From: JARFQH01 sp963825595 | GTDB lineage: Bacteria; Desulfobacterota; Desulfobacteria; Desulfobacterales; SG8-13 | Length of the DNA stretch: 64,000 nt | Reading direction: 5' to 3' | Assembly (NCBI GenBank): GCA_963825595.1 | Contig: CAWGUE010000001.1 | Coordinates: forward strand, 84,816 to 148,815 | In this document: positions 1-8,259 of the stretch, piece by piece | Numbering within the stretch: the stretch's first letter is position 1 | Layout of the letters: each line of letters begins with the position of its first letter | Notes under the pieces: generated by a model | Databases searched by the model: none | The model's input: the letters and a program-made list of their open reading frames with translations, nothing else | Told to the model about the DNA's origin: nothing | Position numbers and translations under genes: made by a program

Positions 1-2009
1 CGGCACAGGTCAATGGGGTTGCGGTTGAACTGGGGGTAAGAAGGCAGCCATCCCAAACGGGCCGCTGTCACGTTGTAATCGGCCGAATGGCGGCTTTTCC
101 CACTGTCGGCACCGGGTGACAGGATCGAATGCACATCGAAGTTGTCATACCGCCACTGATCTGTGGCAAAGTAGTAGAACGACGTCCCGTTCTGCTGCCG
201 GGGTGGCCGTCGCCAATCGAGTCCGAAGGCCACCTGGGACCAGGCCGCCTGGGGCCTGACTTTTTCCTGGCCGACATAATGGGCCCACCCGCCGCCGTTG
301 ACCCCCTGGCAGCCGCACAGGGTCGTCAGGTTGATGATGGCGCGGTAAATCATGTCGCTATGGAACCAGTGATTGGTCCCGGCCCCAAGGAATATCAATG
401 ACTTTCCTCTGGTTTGCTCGGCATTGCGGGCAAACTCCCGCGCCACGCGAATCGCATCCGCCCGGGGAACACCGGTTATCGCTTCCTGCCATGCCGGTGT
501 GTAGGGTTTCGGATCATTGTAATCGGTCGGGTAATCATCGGCTCCCGACTCTAACCCCGGCAGGATCACACCAAGTTGCGCGGCCATCAAATCAAAAACA
601 GTGGTCACCGCAATCTCTCCGGCGGCTGTCTGCAGCTTTTTCACCGGGACACTGCCGGTCCGAGTTCCCTTGCCTTTGACATCGAACAGGGGCAGATCGA
701 CTGGGAGCCATCCATCGTTATCTTCCGAAAAACTGAGGACTGGGTCCACATCGCTTCCATTCTCAGCGTCCTGCAGATGAAGGTTCCAGAGCCCCTCTTC
801 ACTCCAACGAAAACCGATGCTGCCGTTGGGTATGACAAAATTTTCCCGAGACGCATCAAAAATGGCCGTTTTCCACTCGGCATTGGGAATGTCTTTTCCC
901 AGGTCGGTCGCCCTCAAAAAACGGCCGGCTGTGTATGTTTCACCGACCGGCTTAAGGACCACCGCAAAGGGCAGGTCCGTGTAGCTCTTGGCATAGGATT
1001 CGAAGTACTCAGATCTGCGGTCGACGTAGAATTCTTTCAGTATGACGTGGGTCATGGCCATGGCCAGAGCGGCATCGGTCCCCGCTTTGGCCGGAAGCCA
1101 AGTGTCGGCAAATTTCACGTATTCGGCGTAGTCGGGAGCAACCGCCGCCACCCTGGCGCCCCGGTAGCGGGCCTCTGTGAAAAAGTGGGCGTCCGGCGAA
1201 CGGGTCATGGGCAGGTTCGATCCCCAGACGATCATGTAGGTCGACTCGTACCAGTCGGCGCTTTCGGGCACGTCCGTCTGTTCGCCCCAGATCTGGGGGG
1301 AAGCCGGCGGCAGATCGCAATACCAGTCGTAAAAGCTGATCAGCGAGCCGCCGATCAGTGACAGAAACCGGGCCCCGGATGCGTAGCAGACCATTGACAT
1401 GGCCGGGATGGGCGTGAAGCCGAAGATCCGGTCCGGCCCATACTTTTGAATGGTATGGATAAGGGATGCGGCAATCAATGTGGCCGCCTCATCCCAGGAA
1501 ACCCTTACAAAACCGCCCTTGCCTCTCTCTTGTTGGTAAGATTTTCTCTTCTCCTGGTCGGTGACGATAGAACGCCAAGCCGCGACCGGATCACTGCCGG
1601 AAGCAATGGCCGATCGCCACAAGCGCAGCAGCGACGAGCGGATAAGGGGGTATTTCAACCGCACGGGACTATAAGTGTACCAGGAAAAAGTCGCACCGCG
1701 GGGACAGCCACGGGGTTCATGGTTCGGGAATCCGGCACCGCAGGTCGGATAGTCGGTGCGCTGGGTCTCCCAAACGATGATCCCGTTTTTGACGTACACG
1801 TCCCACGAACAGGACCCGGTGCAGTTGACCCCGTGGGTCGAGCGAACTTTTTTGTCATACTGCCATCTCTTGCGGTAGAATTCCTCCCATTCCCGCTGGC
1901 CGCAGCGGGTTTCCGCCCAATTGTCGGCGGTTTTTTCTTCTCTGCAGCCGTGCGCATCACCGCGCGGTCGGAAAAATCTCAGGGAATTCAGGAAGCTTTT
2001 TTCGGACAT
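1..2009 (-). CDS. narG: Respiratory nitrate reductase alpha subunit, N-terminal two thirds (partial)
   Basis: Catalytic molybdenum (bis-MGD) subunit of membrane-bound nitrate reductase, reducing nitrate to nitrite with quinol electrons. The minus-strand frame is open for about 669 residues from ATG at 2009-2007 to the window edge; full NarG is about 1,200, so the C-terminus and any narHJI lie to the left. Seen directly: the FS0 iron-sulfur ligands His59, Cys63 and Cys67 (HGVNCTGSCSW) and Cys102 (RGCPRG); the NarG signature GFTPIPAMSMV; SFYDWYCDLPPASP, which carries the molybdenum-ligand Asp; and WGEQTDVPESADWY. A GGAGG ribosome site lies 7 bases before the ATG. The overlapping ATG at 2014 is in another frame. 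No TAT signal is evident, as expected for a cytoplasm-facing NarG. Nar is uncommon in sulfate reducers. The hemerythrin gene upstream on the same strand could be co-transcribed. Confidence 0.95.
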   Translation of the reverse strand, partial: MSEKSFLNSLRFFRPRGDAHGCREEKTADNWAETRCGQREWEEFYRKRWQYDKKVRSTHGVNCTGSCSWDVYVKNGIIVWETQRTDYPTCGAGFPNHEPRGCPRGATFSWYTYSPVRLKYPLIRSSLLRLWRSAIASGSDPVAAWRSIVTDQEKRKSYQQERGKGGFVRVSWDEAATLIAASLIHTIQKYGPDRIFGFTPIPAMSMVCYASGARFLSLIGGSLISFYDWYCDLPPASPQIWGEQTDVPESADWYESTYMIVWGSNLPMTRSPDAHFFTEARYRGARVAAVAPDYAEYVKFADTWLPAKAGTDAALAMAMTHVILKEFYVDRRSEYFESYAKSYTDLPFAVVLKPVGETYTAGRFLRATDLGKDIPNAEWKTAIFDASRENFVIPNGSIGFRWSEEGLWNLHLQDAENGSDVDPVLSFSEDNDGWLPVDLPLFDVKGKGTRTGSVPVKKLQTAAGEIAVTTVFDLMAAQLGVILPGLESGADDYPTDYNDPKPYTPAWQEAITGVPRADAIRVAREFARNAEQTRGKSLIFLGAGTNHWFHSDMIYRAIINLTTLCGCQGVNGGGWAHYVGQEKVRPQAAWSQVAFGLDWRRPPRQQNGTSFYYFATDQWRYDNFDVHSILSPGADSGKSRHSADYNVTAARLGWLPSYPQFNRNPIDLC

Positions 2010-2102
2010 GGCATACCTCCGGTTTGAGCGGTCCAATGTACAAAAGAGTGAGCCGTGAAGGTGCACGATGCTGGATCTGTTACCCACCGAACATCGCTTA
2101 GC

Positions 2103-2282
2103 TATTGTCCATCCGCGACAAGTGGATGGCATTGTAGAGTGTCCAATTCATAAATGAGAATTTTTTTCGCTGGGCAAGGCCGCACAAGGGTTTGCGGCGA
2201 GGCGTACTTATCGTACGCCGCAGCCGGAAACCCGCGGAGAACGCCGCCCAGCGGAAAAAAGGCCATTTATGGATGGACAGTA
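2103..2282. mobile_element. TA-flanked inverted-repeat element (MITE-like), copy 1
   Basis: A non-coding 180-bp element between the hemerythrin gene and narG. Its ends are the 12-base inverted repeats TATTGTCCATCC (2103-2114) and GGATGGACAGTA (2271-2282). Inside, GTCCAATTCATAAATG near 2140 pairs imperfectly with CATTTATGGATGGAC at the right end, and CGCTGGGC near 2170 pairs with GCCCAGCG near 2247, so one strand could fold into a long hairpin. A second, diverged copy lies at 20869-21069 with the same layout. The TA at both ends suggests target duplication as made by IS630/Tc1-mariner transposases (inference; no transposase is present). The hemerythrin stop codon begins one base outside the right repeat. 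Confidence 0.7.
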
Positions 2283-2283
2283 G

Positions 2284-2844
2284 CTATTGCTTCAGATATT
2301 TTTCTTGTAATCTATCCAGCATGGCATGATACTCTTCATGGCGGCCCGGGCCGATTTCTTCCTTTTCAAGCCGTTCAAAGTCGATTTCCAGACGGGTGAG
2401 TTTCTCATCAGAAAGCTGAGCGGCGGCGATCTGGAACAACACGTTGTCTTCTTTGTCGATATGTCGGCGCAAAAGATCGATATACGCAACCGCCGATTTC
2501 TGCAAGGCGCCTGCGGCGCGATTGTCCCCGGATCGGATTTTTCCAAGAGCGCTCTGCATGCCACTCATATTGATGCGACCCAGATCATGTTCGGCCAGCA
2601 TTACCCCGATGGGACCGCCTTCCCGGCTGACACCGATTTGCTCCAGAGCCGGGAAGAGCAGCTTTTCTTCCTTCCCGTGATGGCACAGATCCACAAAAAC
2701 TTTGAAAAAGCCGAGCAACTGCTCGATGTCCAGCACCCGGTCGGCGGCCTCCGCCCCTCCGGACTTCGCAGTCGCCTCTTCGAGAATACGCAAAGCCGTC
2801 AGAACGGCCTGATGCTCTTGTTTCAATTCATCGATGGGCCCCAT
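2284..2844 (-). CDS. Hemerythrin HHE-domain protein, probable NO/oxygen-responsive
   Basis: A 186-residue cytosolic protein with a single hemerythrin-like four-helix bundle, expected to bind a non-heme di-iron centre. Visible candidate ligands are His11 (EHQ), His55/His56 with Glu59/Glu60 (HHGKEE), His86 (AEHD) and His128 with Glu132 (HIDKED), in the usual HHE order. There is no signal peptide or membrane segment. The start is set by an AAGGAG ribosome site 7 bases before the ATG. It is divergent from norR and preceded by a sigma-54 promoter at 2939-2954, so NorR-controlled expression in response to nitric oxide is likely. A role in NO scavenging or iron-centre repair, by analogy with YtfE/Ric or NO-binding hemerythrins, is inference. 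An O2-binding or iron-storage role is also possible. Confidence 0.88.
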   Translation of the reverse strand: MGPIDELKQEHQAVLTALRILEEATAKSGGAEAADRVLDIEQLLGFFKVFVDLCHHGKEEKLLFPALEQIGVSREGGPIGVMLAEHDLGRINMSGMQSALGKIRSGDNRAAGALQKSAVAYIDLLRRHIDKEDNVLFQIAAAQLSDEKLTRLEIDFERLEKEEIGPGRHEEYHAMLDRLQEKYLKQ

Positions 2845-2938
2845 GGCCGATCTCCTTTTTCAGCAACCATAACCATCTCATCAAGTACCCCACAAATGAA
2901 TAAAAATTACCGTTTGACACTGTATATCAGCAAAAGAC

Positions 2939-2954
2939 TGCAAGCCGGATGCCA
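2939..2954 (-). promoter_or_regulatory. Sigma-54 (-24/-12) promoter of the hemerythrin gene
   Basis: Read on the minus strand the sequence is TGGCAT-CCGGC-TTGCA, matching the sigma-54 consensus TGGCAC-N5-TTGCW with one change. The -12 element is about 95 bases before the hemerythrin start codon. The divergent neighbour is NorR, a sigma-54 activator, which makes a chance match less likely. Confidence 0.78.
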
Positions 2955-3049
2955 ATATTTAAATACATTATTTCAATGAGTTAATTATCGTCGTTGTTTT
3001 AATTATAACTATTCAATGTTGCTGTTTTAACAACTTTGTTGTAAATTGA
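2955..3049. promoter_or_regulatory. AT-rich norR/hemerythrin intergenic region, candidate NorR enhancer
   Basis: This AT-rich stretch lies upstream of the sigma-54 promoter, where NorR enhancer sites would be expected. One GT-N7-AC arrangement, the known NorR core, is at 3024-3034 (GTTTTAACAAC), overlapping the inverted repeat ACAAC-TTT-GTTGT at 3030-3042. NorR usually binds three such sites; I see only one convincing candidate. The region must also hold the norR promoter. Confidence 0.4.
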
Positions 3050-4618
3050 GTGACAATGGATCCATTTGAAACCCTCATATCGATGGCGATCGACTCGACC
3101 GCCGCCCTGACTGCCGGCGACAGGTACCGCCGTTTGCTGGAAGCCTTGGGCAACGTCATCCCCTACGATGCCGCTGCTTTACTGCGGTTGGACGGGGATG
3201 CGATGATACCGGTGGCGACGCGCGGCCTTTCCCCCGACACCATGGGTCGTCGTTTTCTGCTGAGCGCCCACCCCCGCCTGAACATTATCTGTCATTCGGA
3301 AGATCCGATTCACTTTTCGGAAGGCACCCAACTGCCGGATCCGTTCGATGGTCTTGTATCCGGCCGACCCGGCCCTGCCGGCCGCATCCACGCCTGCCTG
3401 GGGTGCCCGCTCAGGGTGGACGGCACATTGATCGGCGCATTGACGGCCGATGCCTTCAAACCGGATGCCTTTGCAGATTTGGATCAGGAATTCATCGTTG
3501 CGGCCAGTGCGTTGGCCGGCGCGCAAATGCGGACCGCCCATCTTCTGGCAACGTTGGAGCAATCCGCCGAGCGGCAGGACATGATCGCCAGCGATCTCAT
3601 GCGCGACATCCAGATGCGGCAGGGTGTAAAGCTTATCGGGAGCAGTCCGGTCATGGTGCATTTACGCCGAGAAATCGATCTGGTTGCCCGATCGGATTTC
3701 ACCGTCATGGTCCTGGGCGAAACTGGGGTGGGAAAAGAACTTGTGGTCCGCGCCATCCACAGGGCATCGTCGCGCCGAAATGCCCCATTGTTCTATCTGA
3801 ACTGCGCGGCACTGCCCGAAACACTGGCCGATAGCGAGCTTTTCGGGCACATTCGAGGCGCTTTTACCGGTGCCAACAACGACAGGGCCGGCAAGTTCGA
3901 AGTGGCTGACGGGGCGACACTCTTCCTGGATGAAATCGGCGAACTACCGCTGGATGTCCAGCCTAAGCTGCTGCGTGCCATACAGGAAGGTGAAATCCAG
4001 CGGGTGGGGAGTAACGATACGCTGCGGGTCGACGTGCGCCTATTGGCAGCCACCAACCGCAGGCTGGAGGAAGAAGTGCGCTCAGAGCGTTTTAGGGTAG
4101 ACCTGTACCACCGGCTCAATGTCTATCCGATTACGGTACCGCCGTTGCGGCAAAGGCGCGGTGACATTCCCTTGCTGGCGGGTTATTTTTGTGAGCTGAG
4201 TCAACGGCGCCTGGGGCTGGGTCCCTTCAGGGTGAACACCGAGGCTCTGGAGGCCCTTGAAACGTATCATTGGCCCGGCAATGTCAGGGAGTTGGAAAAT
4301 GTTCTGTCCCGGTCCATACTCAAGGCTGCGTCCGAGAATCCGCGTGGAACACCTTTTGCTGTGGACACCCGGCATATCGATACCGATATTTCCGCGCCGC
4401 AAATTCGATATCCCCAAGCAGAGTCGAAGGCACCGCCGATGGACGCAACGGTGTCCATGCGGCAGGCTGTTGAAAATTTACAACGAAACCTGATCCGTCA
4501 CGCTGTCGCCGGTAATCAAGGCAACTGGGCCGCCGCCGCCCGGCAACTCGGCATGCACCGCAGCAACCTCCACAATTTGGCCAAACGGTTGGGGTTGCGC
4601 CGGCGATCAAGGCCTTAA
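3050..4618 (+). CDS. norR: Nitric-oxide-sensing sigma-54 activator NorR
   Basis: A 522-residue bacterial enhancer-binding protein. The N-terminal GAF domain (about residues 5-165) keeps NorR-like segments: HPRL, LPDPFDGL, HACLGCPL and LTADAF, covering Arg, Asp, His and Cys positions around the NO-sensing mononuclear iron of characterised NorR. The central AAA+ domain (about 185-425) has Walker A GETGVGKE, the sigma-54 contact loop GAFTGA, Walker B TLFLDEIGE and an R-finger region. The C-terminal Fis-type helix-turn-helix (about 475-515, GNWAAAARQLGMHRSNLHN) is typical of NorR. The start is GTG at 3050; ATG at 3056, two codons in, is equally possible because neither has a strong ribosome site. 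It probably activates the divergent hemerythrin gene, and possibly narG by read-through. No flavorubredoxin or norB is visible here. Confidence 0.92.
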   Translation: MTMDPFETLISMAIDSTAALTAGDRYRRLLEALGNVIPYDAAALLRLDGDAMIPVATRGLSPDTMGRRFLLSAHPRLNIICHSEDPIHFSEGTQLPDPFDGLVSGRPGPAGRIHACLGCPLRVDGTLIGALTADAFKPDAFADLDQEFIVAASALAGAQMRTAHLLATLEQSAERQDMIASDLMRDIQMRQGVKLIGSSPVMVHLRREIDLVARSDFTVMVLGETGVGKELVVRAIHRASSRRNAPLFYLNCAALPETLADSELFGHIRGAFTGANNDRAGKFEVADGATLFLDEIGELPLDVQPKLLRAIQEGEIQRVGSNDTLRVDVRLLAATNRRLEEEVRSERFRVDLYHRLNVYPITVPPLRQRRGDIPLLAGYFCELSQRRLGLGPFRVNTEALEALETYHWPGNVRELENVLSRSILKAASENPRGTPFAVDTRHIDTDISAPQIRYPQAESKAPPMDATVSMRQAVENLQRNLIRHAVAGNQGNWAAAARQLGMHRSNLHNLAKRLGLRRRSRP

Positions 4619-4632
4619 AACATCCGGAATTC

Positions 4633-4677
4633 ATACCGCTTTTCGATAATACATTCCGAAATACGGAAGGGCGGTAT
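4633..4677. terminator. Hairpin between the convergent norR and kinase genes
   Basis: The outer arms ATACCGC (4633-4639) and GCGGTAT (4671-4677) enclose an inner hairpin TTCCG-AAATA-CGGAA (4654-4668). It lies between the 3' ends of two convergent genes, so it may act as a bidirectional terminator. It lacks a clear U-tract on either strand. Confidence 0.4.
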
Positions 4678-4739
4678 AAATGGTTGTAGGAAAAAACCTT
4701 CGAATAACGGAACGTTTTTATCCAATTTCTGAAAAGTTC

Positions 4740-7700
4740 TCATGGAATTTCCGGGTTGATTTCTCCTGTCAAGAGGACGCGCAGCGCTTCGCTCAGTTCC
4801 TCTATTCGGAATGGCTTTTTAACGACGCCCTTAAATCCATAGGCTTCACAGTCGGACATGATCGGGTCATTGGAATAACCGCTGGAAACGATGGCAACGG
4901 CCTTTGGATCGTACGCCAGAAGCTTTTGCACGGCTTCCTTGCCTCCCATGCCGCCGGGAATCGTCAGATCCATTATAACGACATCGAAAGCCTGGCCGGA
5001 TTCCTTGGCTTTCCGGTACATATCAAGCGCCGCGCTGCCATCCTCGGCCAGTGCGGCTTCAAAACCCATTATTTTTAAAAATCTGGCGGCCACATCACGA
5101 ATTAATATCTCGTCGTCCATGACCAGAATCCGCCCCTTCCCTTTGAAGATCATGTTTTCGCTCTTATCTGCCTGCTCGACGGCCTTTTGGGATGCGGGTA
5201 GAAGAATTGTGAACATCGTCCCAACCCCCAAATTTGAGTTCACCGTGAGACGACCATCGTGTTTATCGATAATTGAAAACGCCACCGTAAGTCCCAGGCC
5301 GCTGCCTTTTTGTTTCGTGGTAAAGTACGGATCGAATATTCTATCAAAATGGGTCACCGGTATGCCGACACCTTGATCGATTATCGCTATCTTCACATAC
5401 TCGCCGGGCGTCAAACTTCCGGCATTGTCGACACCCAAGACCACATTCTCGGCTTTTATCTTGAGCAGGCCGCCTTGCGGGGTCGCCTGCACGGCATTTA
5501 TCACCAGATTGTTCACGACCTGGCTGATCTGCCCGGCATCGGCCTCGACCGGTTTCAGATCGGGTTGAATTCCGTAAGCGCATTTCAGGTTGGATCCCCG
5601 AAGTGAAAACGCCGCCGTGTCTTTCAACAGATCGGGTAAATGCAGGACCGACTTCACCGGCTCCCCCCCCTTTGAAAATGTGATCAGTTGCTGGGTGAGA
5701 TCCTTGGCCCGCATGGCCGCACTCTCCATTCCTTTGATACTGTCGTAGGCTTTCGACGTTGGATCGATGTCGAACTTTACCAAAGAGAGATTGCCGAGAA
5801 TTCCGGTTAAAAAATTATTGAAATCGTGCGCAATGCCACCCGCCAGGACACCCAGCGACTCGAGTTTTTGAACTTTGAGACGTTCCTGCTGCAATTGACG
5901 TTTCTCGGTGACATCATAAAGCGCCCCCTGCACGTGGGCTGGTTTACCGGACGCATCGCAAACATTCTGGATATATTCGTGCACCCAGCGAACCGAGCCG
6001 TCTTTTCTCAGGATGCGATACTCCGTCTCACAACGGTATGCAGGCTCCGTATTGATCTTTGCGGTGCGCTCGATCTTAGACGGCAAGTCATCCGGGTGAA
6101 TCAGCTGATCCCAGCGGATCGATCCGTTTACCAGCTCGTCTTCGCTGTAGCCGGTGATTTCTTCGATCGCACCGTGCATGAAAATGGGGGTGAAGTCCAG
6201 ATGGCCCCTGAAAACGATGCCGTGAAAGTTGTGGACAAAGGAGCGGTAACGGGCTTCACTTTCCTTGAGCAGTTCTTCGGCCTCGTACTTTTCGGTTATG
6301 TCGCTGACGATTCCCTGATAATGTGTAATCGTTCCATTATTATCTCTGCGGATAAACGTCTTGTCTTCAATCCATATAACCTCCCCATCATTCTTGATGA
6401 TACGGTACGGTTTATGGGTGAATTCTTCGCGATCCTTCTCGGAGCTGTAGTCTTTGACTTCATTTTCGACGCGAACCAGATCATCCGGGTGGACAACCGC
6501 CCGGTAGGAAATTTTTCCGGACATAAAATCGGCGGCGCTGTACCCGAAAACCGTCGCTACGTTCTCGGTCACAAACTGAACCGGCCATCCCGGCCTGTTT
6601 TGCCACAAAAACGCCACCGAGGTACTTCTTTCTATGATGCGATAGGCGTTCTTCAGGGATTCTTCCGCTTTCTCCCGTGCCGTGATGTCCCTGATCATGG
6701 CGCAGACGAGCTTGCAACCTTTGTGACTGTAAAATCCAGTCGCAATCTCCACCGGGAATACCGTGCCGTTTGCTCTTTTGTGGAGACGGTAGGTCAGGCT
6801 GCTGATAGGTCCTCCCACCAATTCCTTGGCAACGGCGTTTATGTGCCGCTCCGATTCATGCGGTTCAGCGGAAAGAGACAAGGCAGACAAACCGCACATT
6901 TCTTCATATCGATACCCGTATAAATTCAAAGCCGATGGATTGGCATCGATGATTGTCTTATTTTCAACTTCCGTGATGATGATCGCATCCGGCTCGGCGT
7001 TGAACAGGTCCCGGTAGTTTGCCTCAGTCTCCCGTAATTTGGCCTCTGTATGCTTATGTTCAAGGATTTCATTCCTCAAGTCTTCGTTGACCTTAGCGAG
7101 TTCTGCCGTGCGCTGCGCGACTCTTCGCTCGAGCCCGTCGTGGGCTCGTTTCAGCTGATCTTCAACTTTCTGGCGCCGGGTGATGTCTCTCGAAATGCCG
7201 ATCAATACGTCACGTCCGCGCCAGCGACCCTTCGTCACTTTGGTCTCGACCGGAATTATCGCACCGCTCCGGGTACGCAGAGGAATCGGGCATTCCGTTC
7301 GGTTGCCGTCCAGCATTTCTTTGATGATCGACGCGGCTTCGTCGCGTTGTTCCTGCGGATGCACTTCAAGGACATGCATCGCTGAAAGCGCTTCAGCCGT
7401 ATACCCCAATCGGTTTTCCACTGTCGGATTGACGCTCAAAATATTGCCGCCGGAATCGAGGATGAAGACGAAATCCTCTATGGAGTCAAAAAGGGCCTGC
7501 AAATCTTTTTGGCTTTCATGCAATGACGCTTCAGCCGCCAAACGACTGAAAACCCCGCCGATCTGGGTGGCAATCGATTCAACGGCATCGCGAGCATCTT
7601 GCGGAATGTCATCGTGGGTGTGAGAGGCAAGGTTTAGCGTACCGATAACTTTCAGCTTGTCCATTACGGGAATGACGGCCAGGGCGCGTAAACCTTCGTC

Positions 7701-8042
7701 CGTGCATACGGAGTCTCTGTGGCATGAAATCTCAGGAAAAAGTCCGTAGATCGGTTTTGCGGACATGATCAGTTGGACTTGCGGCGAATCGGCCCGGTAA
7801 TGGGCGGCCTGCTCGATAAAACCGGCCGGCAACCCTCTGTGGACGATCAAATCCAGACTCCCGGTGGATTCATCGAAAAGATAGATGCCGCCGCAATCGA
7901 TCCCCTCGATCCGGCAGGTCGCATCCAGGATCAATTGGCATGCCTCTCTTTGATCGCTGGTCGCACTGAGAGCCATGCCGAGATCGCGCTGGAGCCGTAT
8001 TAATTTTCCAGCCTGCCTATATATAATGTCTATCCCGGCCAA
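4740..8042 (-). CDS. Hybrid histidine kinase: GAF, four PAS, HisKA-like, HATPase, receiver
   Basis: A 1,100-residue cytosolic sensor with no membrane segments. In order: GAF (about 15-165); PAS (about 175-295, ending in a PAC-type DITRR); a coiled coil typical of kinase linkers (about 295-340); PAS modules at about 345-460, 465-585 and 590-710; a dimerisation domain of the HDFNN type with phospho-acceptor His in GGIAHDFNNFL (about 750); a HATPase with a VVNNLVINA N-box, DQGVGIP and GSGLGLTV; and a receiver (about 985-1095) with DDE, phospho-acceptor Asp in VIMDLTIPG and Lys in VKKPF. The start is TTG at 8042 behind a GAGGTGA ribosome site. It is the last gene of the signalling operon, 217 bases after its neighbour. 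Histidine-to-aspartate relay to the operon's stand-alone receivers is plausible. The ligand is unknown. Confidence 0.88.
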   Translation of the reverse strand: MAGIDIIYRQAGKLIRLQRDLGMALSATSDQREACQLILDATCRIEGIDCGGIYLFDESTGSLDLIVHRGLPAGFIEQAAHYRADSPQVQLIMSAKPIYGLFPEISCHRDSVCTDEGLRALAVIPVMDKLKVIGTLNLASHTHDDIPQDARDAVESIATQIGGVFSRLAAEASLHESQKDLQALFDSIEDFVFILDSGGNILSVNPTVENRLGYTAEALSAMHVLEVHPQEQRDEAASIIKEMLDGNRTECPIPLRTRSGAIIPVETKVTKGRWRGRDVLIGISRDITRRQKVEDQLKRAHDGLERRVAQRTAELAKVNEDLRNEILEHKHTEAKLRETEANYRDLFNAEPDAIIITEVENKTIIDANPSALNLYGYRYEEMCGLSALSLSAEPHESERHINAVAKELVGGPISSLTYRLHKRANGTVFPVEIATGFYSHKGCKLVCAMIRDITAREKAEESLKNAYRIIERSTSVAFLWQNRPGWPVQFVTENVATVFGYSAADFMSGKISYRAVVHPDDLVRVENEVKDYSSEKDREEFTHKPYRIIKNDGEVIWIEDKTFIRRDNNGTITHYQGIVSDITEKYEAEELLKESEARYRSFVHNFHGIVFRGHLDFTPIFMHGAIEEITGYSEDELVNGSIRWDQLIHPDDLPSKIERTAKINTEPAYRCETEYRILRKDGSVRWVHEYIQNVCDASGKPAHVQGALYDVTEKRQLQQERLKVQKLESLGVLAGGIAHDFNNFLTGILGNLSLVKFDIDPTSKAYDSIKGMESAAMRAKDLTQQLITFSKGGEPVKSVLHLPDLLKDTAAFSLRGSNLKCAYGIQPDLKPVEADAGQISQVVNNLVINAVQATPQGGLLKIKAENVVLGVDNAGSLTPGEYVKIAIIDQGVGIPVTHFDRIFDPYFTTKQKGSGLGLTVAFSIIDKHDGRLTVNSNLGVGTMFTILLPASQKAVEQADKSENMIFKGKGRILVMDDEILIRDVAARFLKIMGFEAALAEDGSAALDMYRKAKESGQAFDVVIMDLTIPGGMGGKEAVQKLLAYDPKAVAIVSSGYSNDPIMSDCEAYGFKGVVKKPFRIEELSEALRVLLTGEINPEIP

Positions 8043-8192
8043 GCGGTCACCTCACAAATAAATATATTATGATCGTTCTCGGTTTTGTTTAGAAGTGGTT
8101 TCTGAACTTCAGATCACGCCCAAGACCAAGGCGTGGGACGACGAAAAAACGTAGCATACACCGAAGAGGACCACAACACCACAACTTGCCCG

Positions 8193-8207
8193 CCCGCCTG
8201 AGGCGGG
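8193..8207. terminator. Short GC hairpin between the two kinase-operon genes
   Basis: A perfect CCCGCC-TGA-GGCGGG hairpin lies in the 217-base gap between 8042 and 8260. There is no U-tract after it on the minus strand, so it may be an attenuating hairpin or a palindromic repeat rather than a terminator. A similar CCCGCC-ATA-GGCGGG hairpin is nested in the element at 20869-21069. Nothing else recognisable is in this gap. Confidence 0.3.
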
Positions 8208-8259
8208 TGAACCTTTGGCGGGTTGGGTGTTAGATGAGATTTTGACACCACCTCTATGC

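Noticed and set aside
129..2027. Several plus-strand open frames across the first 2 kb
   Set aside because: They lie opposite narG, whose minus-strand translation is an unmistakable family match running off the window edge; the plus frames have no recognisable protein content.
2040..2280. Possible small gene between narG and the hemerythrin gene (frame at 2154)
   Set aside because: The sequence is a non-coding inverted-repeat element with a second copy elsewhere in which this frame is not preserved.
4680..5078. 132-codon plus-strand frame after norR
   Set aside because: It lies antisense to the receiver domain of the hybrid kinase, whose motifs are intact.
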